Assembly: GCA_938015875.1 (NCBI GenBank)
Contig: CALLXE010000002.1
Location: 37,315-101,314 of the forward strand
DNA: 64,000 nucleotides
Direction: 5' to 3'
Source of the DNA: an uncultured Robiginitomaculum sp.
Lineage (GTDB): Bacteria; Pseudomonadota; Alphaproteobacteria; Caulobacterales; Maricaulaceae
Positions 37,037 through 45,949 of the stretch are shown here, in pieces. Under the pieces are notes generated by a model. The model ran no database searches. It worked only from the letters and a program-made list of their open reading frames with translations, and had not been told where the DNA came from. Numbering within the stretch: the first letter of the stretch is position 1; each line of letters opens with the position of its first letter. The translations under genes were made by a program, and so were the position numbers.

Positions 37037-38125
37037 TTAAAATGCTTTTTGCCATCCAAGGGACAAAACGCTGTCAGTCTCAAGCTGCGGGCCATTCAAA
37101 TCGCGGCTTATCGGAAGGCCATATTCCAGCGCAAGGCGATGCCCCTTAAGCGCGCCGGATTGTCCTGCCAGATTAACGCCCAATAAGACCTTCGCAGTTT
37201 TTCCGCCTGAATAATCAGGATCAGCGGTTTGCACCGGCGCCATGATCGCCGGGTCTATGCCTTTGATCTTGCCTTGGCTTTCTACCTTAAGGCGCGCGGA
37301 CAGGGATATCCAATAGGCAGGCTCATAAGCCAGCCATGCCGTGCCCTGAACGCTGTCGCCGAGTTGATAATCCTGATTATTTTTTCCTAACGGTAAACGC
37401 GCGCTTGCTTGAGCGCCCCAGCCGAATTTGCCGGATTTATCAAAATAGGTCAGGCCGGGTTTCAGATCAATCGTGCCGGTGCCAAGCTGCATCGGGTAAG
37501 GCAGGCGCGGCGACGGCGTTGCGCCCATGGGCGTTAAAATTTGATCTGTCTCAGTCGTGGATCCTGTGGGCAGGCTAAACGCAATATTGAGGTTGAATTG
37601 GCGACCGTTTTTGCCGCCGTCATCAAGACCCAAAATCGCGCCGACAGTGCTGTCGCCAAACCCTTTTGTTGCTGTTTTAAATGTGCCGCGAACAGACGTT
37701 CCCATACCGCCCCTATAGGTCAGATGGTTCATGTCGGCAGTTCGGTAACTTGTCATGGCCATAAGCGTGACATTATCGGTCAGGCCATACATGCCGCCCA
37801 CCATATGCATATCCATTTTCATATCTGTCGGGACGACGCGCAATGTCGGCGGTTGTCCGGGATTACCGAAAAATCGGTTTGGAATTGTGGTCGCAATTTG
37901 ATCGGGCGTAAGGCTGTTAGTGCCATTCCGGGACCCGTCCATATCCATAGTCATATAGCGATATGACAGCATTTTTTCGCCTTTTTTGTGGCGGTGATCA
38001 GCCATAACGCCAATCGGCGCATGGTCCATAGCATGGGGGCCAAGCCGCCCCTCTTCATGAGCATAGGCAGGGCTTGTCAGACCGGCCAAAAGGGCAGCCG
38101 TCATCAATAAGTTCAGTTTTGTCAT
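37037..38125 (-). CDS. Met/His-rich outer-membrane beta-barrel protein (MetA-pathway/transporter-like)
   Basis: 362 aa. Signal peptide (ends PAYAHEE). The mature N-terminus is rich in His and Met (LGPHAMDHAPIGVMADHRHK, YMTMDMDGSR, MKMDMHMVGGMYGL), followed by alternating beta strands and a C-terminal aromatic residue (LGWQKAF), as in outer-membrane barrels of the Phenol_MetA_deg/transporter group. It is the third gene of a minus-strand set with the formylglycine-generating enzyme and a DUF2946 protein (72 bp gap). The Met/His pattern suggests copper handling, which is inference. Confidence 0.72.
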   Translation of the reverse strand: MTKLNLLMTAALLAGLTSPAYAHEEGRLGPHAMDHAPIGVMADHRHKKGEKMLSYRYMTMDMDGSRNGTNSLTPDQIATTIPNRFFGNPGQPPTLRVVPTDMKMDMHMVGGMYGLTDNVTLMAMTSYRTADMNHLTYRGGMGTSVRGTFKTATKGFGDSTVGAILGLDDGGKNGRQFNLNIAFSLPTGSTTETDQILTPMGATPSPRLPYPMQLGTGTIDLKPGLTYFDKSGKFGWGAQASARLPLGKNNQDYQLGDSVQGTAWLAYEPAYWISLSARLKVESQGKIKGIDPAIMAPVQTADPDYSGGKTAKVLLGVNLAGQSGALKGHRLALEYGLPISRDLNGPQLETDSVLSLGWQKAF

Positions 38126-38197
38126 TTTAAAAAATCTTTCAATAAATCAGCAAGGCCTGCGCGCGCAGCGCGGCTCAGGCGTAAAGTCAGCGTTGAT

Positions 38198-38623
38198 TTA
38201 AAGAAAAGTCGGGGGCGCGCGTCCGCCCAGTGGCGGGCCACGGGCAAGGCTTGGCCTACAGATACGAGAGTCCGGCCGGCGGGGCACTGCGGTTTGATAT
38301 TGCGCCGGTGATAAGACGCGCAGCGGCGACGGCATGACTGCGACGGTGCTATGGTTCAGGCAGCTTTCACATTGGGGCCAATCAAGCGCGTCTGTATCCG
38401 GGCTTTGCGCCGCGCTAATCTCTGACAGCAGAGACTTAAAATGGGCCTGCGCGTCTTGAGACGGGCCGGCGGCAGGCCCGGCATGTGATAACGGCGCGCA
38501 CATAAAGGCCGACACATCATAGCCGGCGTGGCCGGCCAAAGCGACCGCGCTCGGCATCAGACTTTGCGCAATCAGGGCAAAGGCAAGGAGAATAGGCCGA
38601 AAGATATGAAGGCGATTTCGCAT
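38198..38623 (-). CDS. DUF2946-family small exported protein
   Basis: 141 aa from the ATG at residue 11 of the open frame. A hydrophobic N-terminus (HIFRPILLAFALIAQSLMPS) is followed by a Cys pair (QCESCLNH) and ends in the family-typical LARGPPLGGRAPP. DUF2946 proteins often sit in copper-resistance or copper-enzyme loci. It lies between the FGE gene (60 bp upstream) and the barrel gene, all on the minus strand. Family call is moderate because the family is short and variable. Confidence 0.65.
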   Translation of the reverse strand: MRNRLHIFRPILLAFALIAQSLMPSAVALAGHAGYDVSAFMCAPLSHAGPAAGPSQDAQAHFKSLLSEISAAQSPDTDALDWPQCESCLNHSTVAVMPSPLRVLSPAQYQTAVPRRPDSRICRPSLARGPPLGGRAPPTFL

Positions 38624-38683
38624 TATGTCCGGTGGATTAACACCGGGTTTCACCGGCGCAAGATTGCAAAATGTCGCGCAGCT

Positions 38684-39604
38684 TTAATCGGCGCGGCGGG
38701 ATACCGTGCGAAAGCCAATATGGTTTGTTGAAAAACCGGCCTCTTGCGGTTGACGGGCCGAAGCGCGGTAACGTCTGCAATAGCTTGGCGCGCATAAAAA
38801 AGAGCCGCCCTTAATGGCGTAAACTTTCTCACCTGTCGTTTCGCGATATTCCGTATCCGTCCACTCCCAGACATTGCCGATCATATCATAGAGTCCGTAT
38901 GCATTGGGCTTAAAGCAGCCGACAGGCGCACTGCGGTCATAGCCGTCATCTTCGCTGTTTTGCAGCGGGAAAATACCCTGCCACGTATTGGCTTGATGCT
39001 CTCCGTTCGGGGTCAATTCCTCGCCCCAAACATAAAGCGTATCACCGCCGGCCCGGGCAGCGTATTCCCATTGCGCTTCGCTTGGCAAAGCACGGCCCGC
39101 CCAATTGGCATAGGCCATCGCATCTTCATGGGACACCTGCACCACAGGATAGCTGCCCTTGCCGGCAATATCGCTGCCGGGACCCGTCGGCGCACGCCAA
39201 TGGGCGCCTTCAATAAACCACCACCAACCGGGATGAGCCGCCGTGGGTTCTTTAAATATCGCCGCGCCGGGTTTTCCGAAACCGGGCTGCTCTTTTTCAG
39301 CGGTTGTGACGTAACCGGTGGCGTTAACAAAGGCGGAAAATTCATCATTGGTTACTTCATGAGAATCTATATCGAAAGCCTTTAATGTCTCGCGGCGCGC
39401 CGGTGCTTCCTCGCGGTAGGTCCTGTCGTTACCGATAATCGTTTCCCCGGCCGCAATTTTAACCGGCTCCGGAAGATCAGCCAAACAGGAAGTGACAACA
39501 TCCGCGGAGGGTGTGGGTTTAGGCGCTGATGCGTCATGTTTTGCAGTACAGCCCGAAAAAATTAAAGCGGCCAGTGTGAGAGACATAGAGTGTTTCAAAA
39601 TCAT
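38684..39604 (-). CDS. Formylglycine-generating enzyme (SUMF1/FGE), predicted lipoprotein
   Basis: 306 aa. A short signal peptide with lipobox FSGC (C19) precedes the FGE-sulfatase domain ([54 protein letters not shown] region, [10 protein letters not shown]). Both catalytic cysteines of true FGE are present with the right five-residue spacing: C271 and C276 in [15 protein letters not shown]. It should convert the Cys of CxPxR in sulfatases to formylglycine, and all four sulfatases in this window are of that Cys type. If the lipobox is used, maturation happens in the periplasm. FGE needs copper, which fits its two downstream neighbours. SUMF1-like proteins without these Cys do other jobs; this one has them. 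Confidence 0.88.
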   Translation of the reverse strand: [306 protein letters not shown]

Positions 39605-39914
39605 AATATTGAAGTCTTTAGCACTGATAATTGTCTCAAACCATAACTGACTTATTTGTTATTTGCGCCTGAGCAAACAAAACACTTACAAGGAACCGGA
39701 CGCATATACATAAAATTCATCCGGATCTGTCCATGAGGGACGCTTTCTTTCTCTTCGTGTTCCACAGCTTACGCCTTAATCGCGCGCGGCAGCGGCTCGC
39801 CCGGTGATGTCGCAAGGCAATTGGACGAGGACTTTAAAACTAAATCTGCAAGCGCTGTTGACGCGGCTCCAAGGCCGGCAGAATAACGTCGTAAAACTTA
39901 CACAGGAGGCCCTA
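39605..39914. other. Non-coding region between the FGE and DUF1244 genes
   Basis: 310 bp between divergent genes. It should contain the promoter of the FGE operon (leftward) and of the DUF1244 gene. No palindrome of the TGACA-N4-TGTCA type, RNA gene or repeat was seen in it. Confidence 0.4.
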
Positions 39915-40238
39915 ATGGGAAACAACATTACGGATCAAGTCACGCAAGACAAGCTGGACGCCGCCGTCGCGCGGCGTCTCTACGCGCATCTGGATGCCAA
40001 TAAAGGCGTTCAAAACATTGACCTGATGATACTGGCTGACTTTTGCCGCAATTGTCTGGGCAAATGGTACAAACAGGCCGCCGATGATCTGGGCATCCCG
40101 GTCGAAGCAGAGCAAGCCCGTGAGCATGTCTACGGCATGCCCTATAGTGCGTGGAAAGAAAACCACCAAGAAAAAGCAACGCCGGAGCAAATTGCAGCGT
40201 TTGAGGCGCGCCAAAACGCCAAGGCCGGCTGCGGCTAA
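39915..40238 (+). CDS. DUF1244-family protein
   Basis: 107 aa from the ATG at 39915 with a strong AGGAGG site five bases upstream; a longer frame upstream has no such site. The family signature LADFCRNCLGKWYKQAADD (two Cys) and YGMPYSAWKENHQEKAT are clear. Small cytoplasmic protein found across alphaproteobacteria, function unknown. It sits beside the glycan region but carries no sign of belonging to it. Confidence 0.92.
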   Translation: MGNNITDQVTQDKLDAAVARRLYAHLDANKGVQNIDLMILADFCRNCLGKWYKQAADDLGIPVEAEQAREHVYGMPYSAWKENHQEKATPEQIAAFEARQNAKAGCG

Positions 40239-40371
40239 AGCAGGTTTGACACCTGTTCATCGTAACTGCACAAATTGGTGAACGCCGGCTCTTCGCCCTT
40301 TACGGCCGGTCATGAAAAAATGTGAAGGGTCAGGCTCTATGTAAATTAGGTTGTCATAAATTTGACAGCTT

Positions 40372-40385
40372 GGACAATATTGTCA
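40372..40385 (+). promoter_or_regulatory. Regulon palindrome in the GH10 promoter
   Basis: GGACAATATTGTCA contains the perfect 12-bp palindrome GACAATATTGTC. It lies in the 17-bp spacer between a -35 box TTGACA (40362-40367) and a -10-like AATAAA (40385-40390), 78 bp before the GH10 start. A bound protein would block the promoter. Same motif as sites at 43138, 54681, 56323, 57160 and 62322. Confidence 0.7.
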
Positions 40386-40462
40386 ATAAAGATGCTAAGC
40401 CTGCGCGGGGCTTTTGCAATCTATATATCAACCGCTGAATTTATTTAGGTTTTGGGAATAGT

Positions 40463-41599
40463 ATGACTTTTTCACGACGCGAATTTAACTTAGGTTCCGG
40501 CGCAGTTTTGACCGGATTACTTGGCGCGGCATGCGAGGCGCAAACCGTTATTAGCCCTGCTTCGGCGCGTCCTGACAGCCTGAAAGCGATAGCAAATTCC
40601 CGCGGCCTGAAATTCGGATCATCCCTTAAAGGCAAGCAAATCGGCAATAAAGCCCTCATGCAATTATTCATTGAAGAATGCGATGTTATCGTCGCGGAAA
40701 ATGCGTTTAAGTGGAAACACATGGAGCGCGATTTTGAAAAATATGATTTCAAATATGCTGATCTCATTTCAAATTTTGCCAAAAAGAACGATCTTTATTT
40801 GCGCGGTCATACCGTTGTTTGGAATCAAGATAACCGTATTCCACAATGGATGCTTGAGGTGGAGCCGGAACTTGGTAAAGGCGGGCCGAAAATGGTGCGC
40901 GGCCTGATTGCGCGTCACCTTCGTAAAATGCAGCGCCGCTATCCTCATGTGCAGTCATGGGATGTCGTCAACGAGTCTGTCCAATTACAGGACGGCGCAG
41001 TGCGGGATAGTTTCTATACCCGCGTCTTAGGCGAGACCTTCGGTGATTTCGCCTTTCAAAAAGCCCGTGACATTATGCCGAATACTGAACTGGTTTATAA
41101 TGACTACATGCAATGGTCATCCAAACCGGATCACCGCGACGGCGTTTTAAAATATTTAACCGGCATGGTTGAGCGCGGCATTCCCGTCGACGCGCTGGGA
41201 ATTCAGAGCCACATTGCGGGCTCTGTCGGAGATGTCGATGAGACGGCTTGGGTCCGGTTCATGGACGACATTAAAGCACTTGGCCTTAACGTCATTATCA
41301 CAGAACTGGACTGCGGCGATTCCAAAGTTATGGCGGGCGATATTGCAAGGCGCGACGCCGAAACGGCCGCCCATGTTAAAGCCTATCTGGATATCACGCT
41401 GGATTACGCCAATGTGAAACAAGTCGTGCTTTGGGGGCTGACGGATCTCGGCACTTATGCAAACAGTCGTAATTACCCGGAGCCGCGACGCCGTCCCGAT
41501 GGCCAAAAAATGCGCCTGCACCCCTATGATGTTCTTTTAAAAGAAAAGCCCATGCGATCGGCGATTGCACAGGCTTTAAAAGCGGCGCCGAAGCGCTGA
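40463..41599 (+). CDS. GH10 endo-xylanase-type glycoside hydrolase, Tat-exported
   Basis: 378 aa. Twin-arginine signal (SRREFNLGSG) with an Ala/Gly-rich hydrophobic stretch. GH10 barrel with acid/base E171 in WDVVNES and nucleophile E281 in ITELDC; also GHTVVWNQDNRIPQW, LGIQSHI and LWGLTD, all GH10 landmarks. It should cut beta-1,4-xylan or a related xylose-containing chain. It is convergent with a sulfatase (12 bp apart) and preceded by the regulon palindrome in its promoter. Export by Tat implies folding in the cytoplasm first. Confidence 0.93.
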   Translation: MTFSRREFNLGSGAVLTGLLGAACEAQTVISPASARPDSLKAIANSRGLKFGSSLKGKQIGNKALMQLFIEECDVIVAENAFKWKHMERDFEKYDFKYADLISNFAKKNDLYLRGHTVVWNQDNRIPQWMLEVEPELGKGGPKMVRGLIARHLRKMQRRYPHVQSWDVVNESVQLQDGAVRDSFYTRVLGETFGDFAFQKARDIMPNTELVYNDYMQWSSKPDHRDGVLKYLTGMVERGIPVDALGIQSHIAGSVGDVDETAWVRFMDDIKALGLNVIITELDCGDSKVMAGDIARRDAETAAHVKAYLDITLDYANVKQVVLWGLTDLGTYANSRNYPEPRRRPDGQKMRLHPYDVLLKEKPMRSAIAQALKAAPKR

Positions 41600-41611
41600 T
41601 TTAACGAAAGA

Positions 41612-43081
41612 CTAGTTTCGAACGGCCGCGCGAACCGGTTTCCATCCGGCTTTGCGCATCTCATCAAGACGTTTCACATCGGCTTTATAAGCTATGTCTT
41701 TCGCAACATTGACCAATTCATAGGGGTCTGTGCGGTGATCATAAAGCTCTTGGAATATCAGTGTTCCTTTGAGATCAACCCATCCGGTATAGCGAAAATC
41801 TTTGGTGCGAACGGTCTCGCCCTTACGCTGTTTACCGCGGCTGAACTGGGCAAAGGCCGCTTCTTTCCACTGCCGGTCCGGCGCTGTTAAAAGCGGAACC
41901 ATAGACAGACCTTCGAGATTGTCGGGCGCGTTGATTTTCGCCAAATCCGTGAGCGTCGGATAAACATCAACACTCTCAACCAGTGCATTTGTACGGCTGC
42001 CCGCAGTGGTGACGCCGGGAACACGGATCATCATCGGAATACGAATATCAAGCTCTGCATTACTGTGCTTGGCCCATTTACCGTAATCGCCCAGTTTGAA
42101 CCCATGATCGCTCCACAGGACAATGATCGTATCGTCAGCCAAGCCCAACGCGTCAATATCGGCGAGTAATTCACCGACCAGACCGTCAATATAAGTCACG
42201 GCGGCCAAATACCCCATGCGCATTTGATCGGCAACATCTTCAGGAATCGACTTCCCTTTAGCGGGCGTGTCGGAGAATTTATCAACCTCATAGGCAACAA
42301 GCGCATAATCCGGCGCGCCCTTTTGAGCAACGCGGCTGACCGGATCGGGAATCTCACCCAGTTCATAATTGTCCCAAGCATCCGTCGGGGCATAAAACGG
42401 CAAATGCGGTTTATGAAAACCCATAGCATAGAAAAACGGCTTTCCGTCCGCGGCCAGTTTTTTCAGATCTTTTTGGGCATGACGCAGATTTTGAACATCA
42501 GGAAGCAAGCTCTCGTCATCCAACTTCATGTTTGAAAGTTTCATGCCCCGCTTGCGGCGTTCTTTGCGTATATCACCGATGACGTTGTAATTTGGAACCG
42601 TCCACGCCTGTTTATTATCATCATGATGATGATAAATTTTACCGGCGCTCATGGTAATATAGCCCGCATTTTTAAAAGCGTGTGCCATCGTAATGGCATT
42701 GGGAATTTCTTCGTCCAAAGGCTGCTGCAGGGTTTGGATACCGGTCGTATCGGGGCGCAATCCTGACATAACGGCAGCCCGAGACGGCGCGCAAACGGCT
42801 TGCTGTGTGTAGGCGCTCTCAAATAATAAGCCCGAGGCTGCAAAGGCGTCCATGTTCGGCGTCACCGCTACCGGATGGCCGTAGGCAGCAATATCGGGCC
42901 GCAAGTCATCTATGGAGATAAACAAGACATTCGGCGTTACCGGCAGAGCGGCCGCTTTTTGAGCCGCAACAGGCGCATCCGCAGACTCTGCTCCGGCGCA
43001 AGACGCCGTCGAAAACGCAACCGCCGAGGCCAGGAGTATGTGTGCAAGCGGCCGGCGCCGTGATGTTTTGATAAGTCGCAT
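41612..43081 (-). CDS. S1-family sulfatase, iduronate-2-sulfatase-like
   Basis: 489 aa. Signal peptide, with a possible but weak lipobox at C28 (TASC). Sulfatase core: metal aspartates D58-D59 in FISIDDLRPD, formylglycine site C97 in CAPSRAAVMSG, SAGKIYHHHDD, GFHKPHLPFY, and VLWSDHGFKLGDYGKW. The CAPSR and KIYHHH pattern matches the iduronate-2-sulfatase-like branch. It needs FGE (encoded 3.5 kb away). Divergent from the GH3 gene with a shared palindrome between them. Substrate linkage cannot be assigned from sequence. Confidence 0.92.
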   Translation of the reverse strand: MRLIKTSRRRPLAHILLASAVAFSTASCAGAESADAPVAAQKAAALPVTPNVLFISIDDLRPDIAAYGHPVAVTPNMDAFAASGLLFESAYTQQAVCAPSRAAVMSGLRPDTTGIQTLQQPLDEEIPNAITMAHAFKNAGYITMSAGKIYHHHDDNKQAWTVPNYNVIGDIRKERRKRGMKLSNMKLDDESLLPDVQNLRHAQKDLKKLAADGKPFFYAMGFHKPHLPFYAPTDAWDNYELGEIPDPVSRVAQKGAPDYALVAYEVDKFSDTPAKGKSIPEDVADQMRMGYLAAVTYIDGLVGELLADIDALGLADDTIIVLWSDHGFKLGDYGKWAKHSNAELDIRIPMMIRVPGVTTAGSRTNALVESVDVYPTLTDLAKINAPDNLEGLSMVPLLTAPDRQWKEAAFAQFSRGKQRKGETVRTKDFRYTGWVDLKGTLIFQELYDHRTDPYELVNVAKDIAYKADVKRLDEMRKAGWKPVRAAVRN

Positions 43082-43137
43082 AGTATTCCCCGTAAATGTT
43101 GTCGGCTATTTTGCTTTTCAATTAGTCTTTACAATTA

Positions 43138-43151
43138 TGACAATAATGTCA
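43138..43151. promoter_or_regulatory. Regulon palindrome between divergent sulfatase and GH3 genes
   Basis: TGACAATAATGTCA. For the GH3 gene it lies between TTTACA (43128-43133) and AATAAA (43151-43156) with a 17-bp spacer, the same layout as at the GH10 gene. For the sulfatase gene its left arm forms TTGACA on the minus strand, a perfect -35 box. One site could control both directions. Confidence 0.72.
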
Positions 43152-43228
43152 ATAAAGGATAGCACAGGCAGACATTAAAAGAAATCTGCGGGGACGACAG
43201 ACAGTTTTACAAAAGGATATCAGAAAAT

Positions 43229-45853
43229 ATGATGATAACTTCTACGATAAAATCAGCACTTAAACTGACTGCAGGCGGCATTTGCTATGCAGCGCTTTTA
43301 ACGGCTTGCGACCAATCATCAGACGCACCCAAAGCCGGCGGCTCTGAAACATTTGGCGCGGCCCTGCCGGCATCTGATGTAAAACTTGATTTATCAAAAT
43401 GGACCAAAGCCGACGTTCCGACCCGCAGCGGCAATTACGATACCGATATTGAAACCAAGATTAATGCGATTATCGCGCGCATGACTGTCGAAGAAAAAGT
43501 CGGCCAAATTATCCAACCTGAAATTCTGAACGTGACTCCCGAAGATATTCGGGATTACAATTTGGGCTCCGTGCTCAATGGCGGCAATGGTCGTCCGAAT
43601 AAAAACATTTATGCCACGGCGGATGAATGGATTGCGCTCGCTGACAAATTTTACGACATGTCCGTCGACACATCCGACGGCGGTGTGGGCATACCGATTA
43701 TCTGGGGCATTGATTCCGTGCACGGTAATAACAGCGTATTCGGCGGTACTATATTTCCGCACAATATCGGCTTGGGCGCCGCTAATGACGCGGCCCTGCT
43801 CGAGAAGATCGGCCGCATCACAGCCGTTGAAACGGCGGCAATCGGGGTGGACTGGACGTTTGCTCCGGCCGTCACAATTGCCCGTGATGACCGCTGGGGC
43901 CGCACCTATGAGAGTTTCTCTGAAGGCCCTGAAATCGCCGGTAAAATGGGAGCAGCCTTTACGATCGGCCTTCAGGGCGACCCCAAAGCTGCCGGCACAT
44001 TTTTCGCGCCCGGCTCTATCATCGCCACGGCCAAGCATTTCATCGGTGACGGCGGCACGCAAAATGGCCGCGACCAAGGCGACGCGGTTGTCTCAGAACA
44101 AGAACTTATCGACATTCACATGCCACCCTATATCGACTCTATCGAGGCCGGCGCGCAAACAATTATGTCATCATATTCCAAATGGAATGGCGTGCGCATG
44201 CACGGGCACGGTCCTTTAATGACGACATTGCTGAAAGACCATACAGGGTTTGACGGCTTCATCATTGGTGACTTTAACGGCCATGCCCTGATCCAAGGCT
44301 GCACGACAACAGACTGTCCGGACGCTCTTATGGCCGGCGTCGACATGTATATGATCCCCGTCGAATGGAAGGGGCTTTACAAAAATCTGGTTAAACAGGT
44401 CAGCAGCGGCGAGATTCCAATGGCACGTCTTGACGATGCTGTTCGCCGCATTTTGCGCGTAAAGGCGCGCGCCGGAATGTTTGATATGGGAAAACCGTCC
44501 GGTCGCCCGTTTGCCGGAGAAAAACATATCGGCACCGCCGCCCACAAAGCCGTCGCCCGCGAAGCAGCGCGCAAATCAGTGGTGCTGCTGAAAAACGACA
44601 ATGACGTTTTGCCTCTCGCGCCAAATTCAAACATTTTAGTCGCCGGCGGCGGTGCCCATGATCTGCCCGCCTTAGTCGGTGGGTGGTCATTGAATTGGCA
44701 AGGGTCGGGGCTGACCAATAAAGACTTCCCGCAAGGCGCAAGCGCTTTTGTCGCTCTCAAGCAAACTGCCAAAAACGGCGGCGGCAGCGCTGTTCTTAAC
44801 GTGGCCGGTAAATATGAAACCAAACCCGATGCCGCAATTGTTGTCTTTGGCGAAAAACCCTATGCCGAGTATCAAGGCGACCGCGAGAGCGTCCTTTACA
44901 GCCTTGCAGAAAATGACCCGGATTTGAAAATCATGCGCGATCTTCAAGCCCAAGGCATACCGGTTGTCGCCGTATTTGTATCCGGTCGTCCGCTTTGGAT
45001 AAATCCGCATCTCAACGCGTCTGACGCAATGATTGCTGCATTTTTGCCGGGCACAGAGGGCGGACGGGGATTGGCAGATTTGATCATTCAAGACCGCGCC
45101 AATCCGAAATATGACTTTACCGGTAAACTGTCTTTCTCTTGGCCAAAGACAGGCGGCCAAACGCCGCTTAATGCCGATCAGGAAAACTATGATCCTTTAT
45201 TCCCGGTCGGCTATGGCCTTTCCTTATCCGATGACAAGGGCTCGAAAAAACTTTCCGAAGATCCGCAAGTCTCTGAGAGCCTGTTGGGCGCGGCCTCCGG
45301 CGCCGTTATGTTTGAAGACGGACGGGCGCTTGCCCCGTGGCGGGTCTATCTGGGAGACAGCGTTGAAGGCCGCCTGAAAACAGAGGGTGACCGTTTCGTG
45401 GAAAGCCCGGCCGGCACGATTGTTTACGAATCTGCTGATCGTAACCGCCAAGAAGATACAAAGAAAATTGTCTGGTCAGGAAACGGCAAAGGCGACGTCT
45501 TTGTTCTGGGATATTCTTTTGTAAGCTTTACCGGTCAGTTCCAAAAAGAGCAGTCAGTTATCATGACGGCATCAATCAAATCCGCCCCAAACGCGCCGGT
45601 CGCAATCGGCTTTGGTAACCGCAACAAACCGGCGATGACCGATGTCACCGAAGGCTTAACAGCGGCAACAGGAAAAGGCTTTACGCAGTTCAGCGTTCCG
45701 CTGTCTTGCTTTGGTAAAAAGCCCGGCGCATTCAAGAAAGTCAATTTGCCTTTCAGCATTGTCACCTCCGGAGAGATGGAAATTCAATTGGCAGATTTGC
45801 GGATCGGCGAGCCTGTTGGCACAGTGCTCAAATGTAAAAAACCGGCCCAATAA
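43229..45853 (+). CDS. GH3 beta-glycosidase lipoprotein (ExoP-like)
   Basis: 874 aa. Signal peptide with lipobox LTAC. GH3 N-domain with KHFIGDGGTQNGRDQGD and the nucleophile D348 in GFIIGDFNGH, the C-terminal GH3 domain (VVLLKNDNDVLPL, AAFLPGTEGGRGLADLI), and a further C-terminal beta domain (~690-874) as in marine ExoP-type exo-glucosidases/xylosidases. The GDFNGH and DQGD signatures fit that group. It probably trims oligosaccharides released by the GH10 enzyme; whether it prefers glucose or xylose is open. Confidence 0.93.
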   Translation: MMITSTIKSALKLTAGGICYAALLTACDQSSDAPKAGGSETFGAALPASDVKLDLSKWTKADVPTRSGNYDTDIETKINAIIARMTVEEKVGQIIQPEILNVTPEDIRDYNLGSVLNGGNGRPNKNIYATADEWIALADKFYDMSVDTSDGGVGIPIIWGIDSVHGNNSVFGGTIFPHNIGLGAANDAALLEKIGRITAVETAAIGVDWTFAPAVTIARDDRWGRTYESFSEGPEIAGKMGAAFTIGLQGDPKAAGTFFAPGSIIATAKHFIGDGGTQNGRDQGDAVVSEQELIDIHMPPYIDSIEAGAQTIMSSYSKWNGVRMHGHGPLMTTLLKDHTGFDGFIIGDFNGHALIQGCTTTDCPDALMAGVDMYMIPVEWKGLYKNLVKQVSSGEIPMARLDDAVRRILRVKARAGMFDMGKPSGRPFAGEKHIGTAAHKAVAREAARKSVVLLKNDNDVLPLAPNSNILVAGGGAHDLPALVGGWSLNWQGSGLTNKDFPQGASAFVALKQTAKNGGGSAVLNVAGKYETKPDAAIVVFGEKPYAEYQGDRESVLYSLAENDPDLKIMRDLQAQGIPVVAVFVSGRPLWINPHLNASDAMIAAFLPGTEGGRGLADLIIQDRANPKYDFTGKLSFSWPKTGGQTPLNADQENYDPLFPVGYGLSLSDDKGSKKLSEDPQVSESLLGAASGAVMFEDGRALAPWRVYLGDSVEGRLKTEGDRFVESPAGTIVYESADRNRQEDTKKIVWSGNGKGDVFVLGYSFVSFTGQFQKEQSVIMTASIKSAPNAPVAIGFGNRNKPAMTDVTEGLTAATGKGFTQFSVPLSCFGKKPGAFKKVNLPFSIVTSGEMEIQLADLRIGEPVGTVLKCKKPAQ

Positions 45854-45873
45854 GACGGGCTTTCTGAAATCAT

Positions 45874-45921
45874 CTCTTTGCGTGAAATTGCTCTGATATT
45901 GTGGTACAGACGCGCAAAGAG
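45874..45921. other. Nine-bp inverted repeat before the LacI-type regulator
   Basis: CTCTTTGCG (45874-45882) and CGCAAAGAG (45913-45921) are perfect complements separated by 30 bp, in the 96-bp gap between the GH3 stop and the regulator start. It could be an operator pair for autoregulation or a stem after the GH3 gene; there is no T-run. It differs from the regulon palindrome. Confidence 0.45.
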
Positions 45922-45949
45922 CATCCCGATAGCGGGACGGGGATAAGAC

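Noticed and set aside
43394..44077. A 227-aa minus-strand ORF opposite the GH3 gene
   Set aside because: Shadow ORF; the GH3 frame has all catalytic motifs over the same bases.
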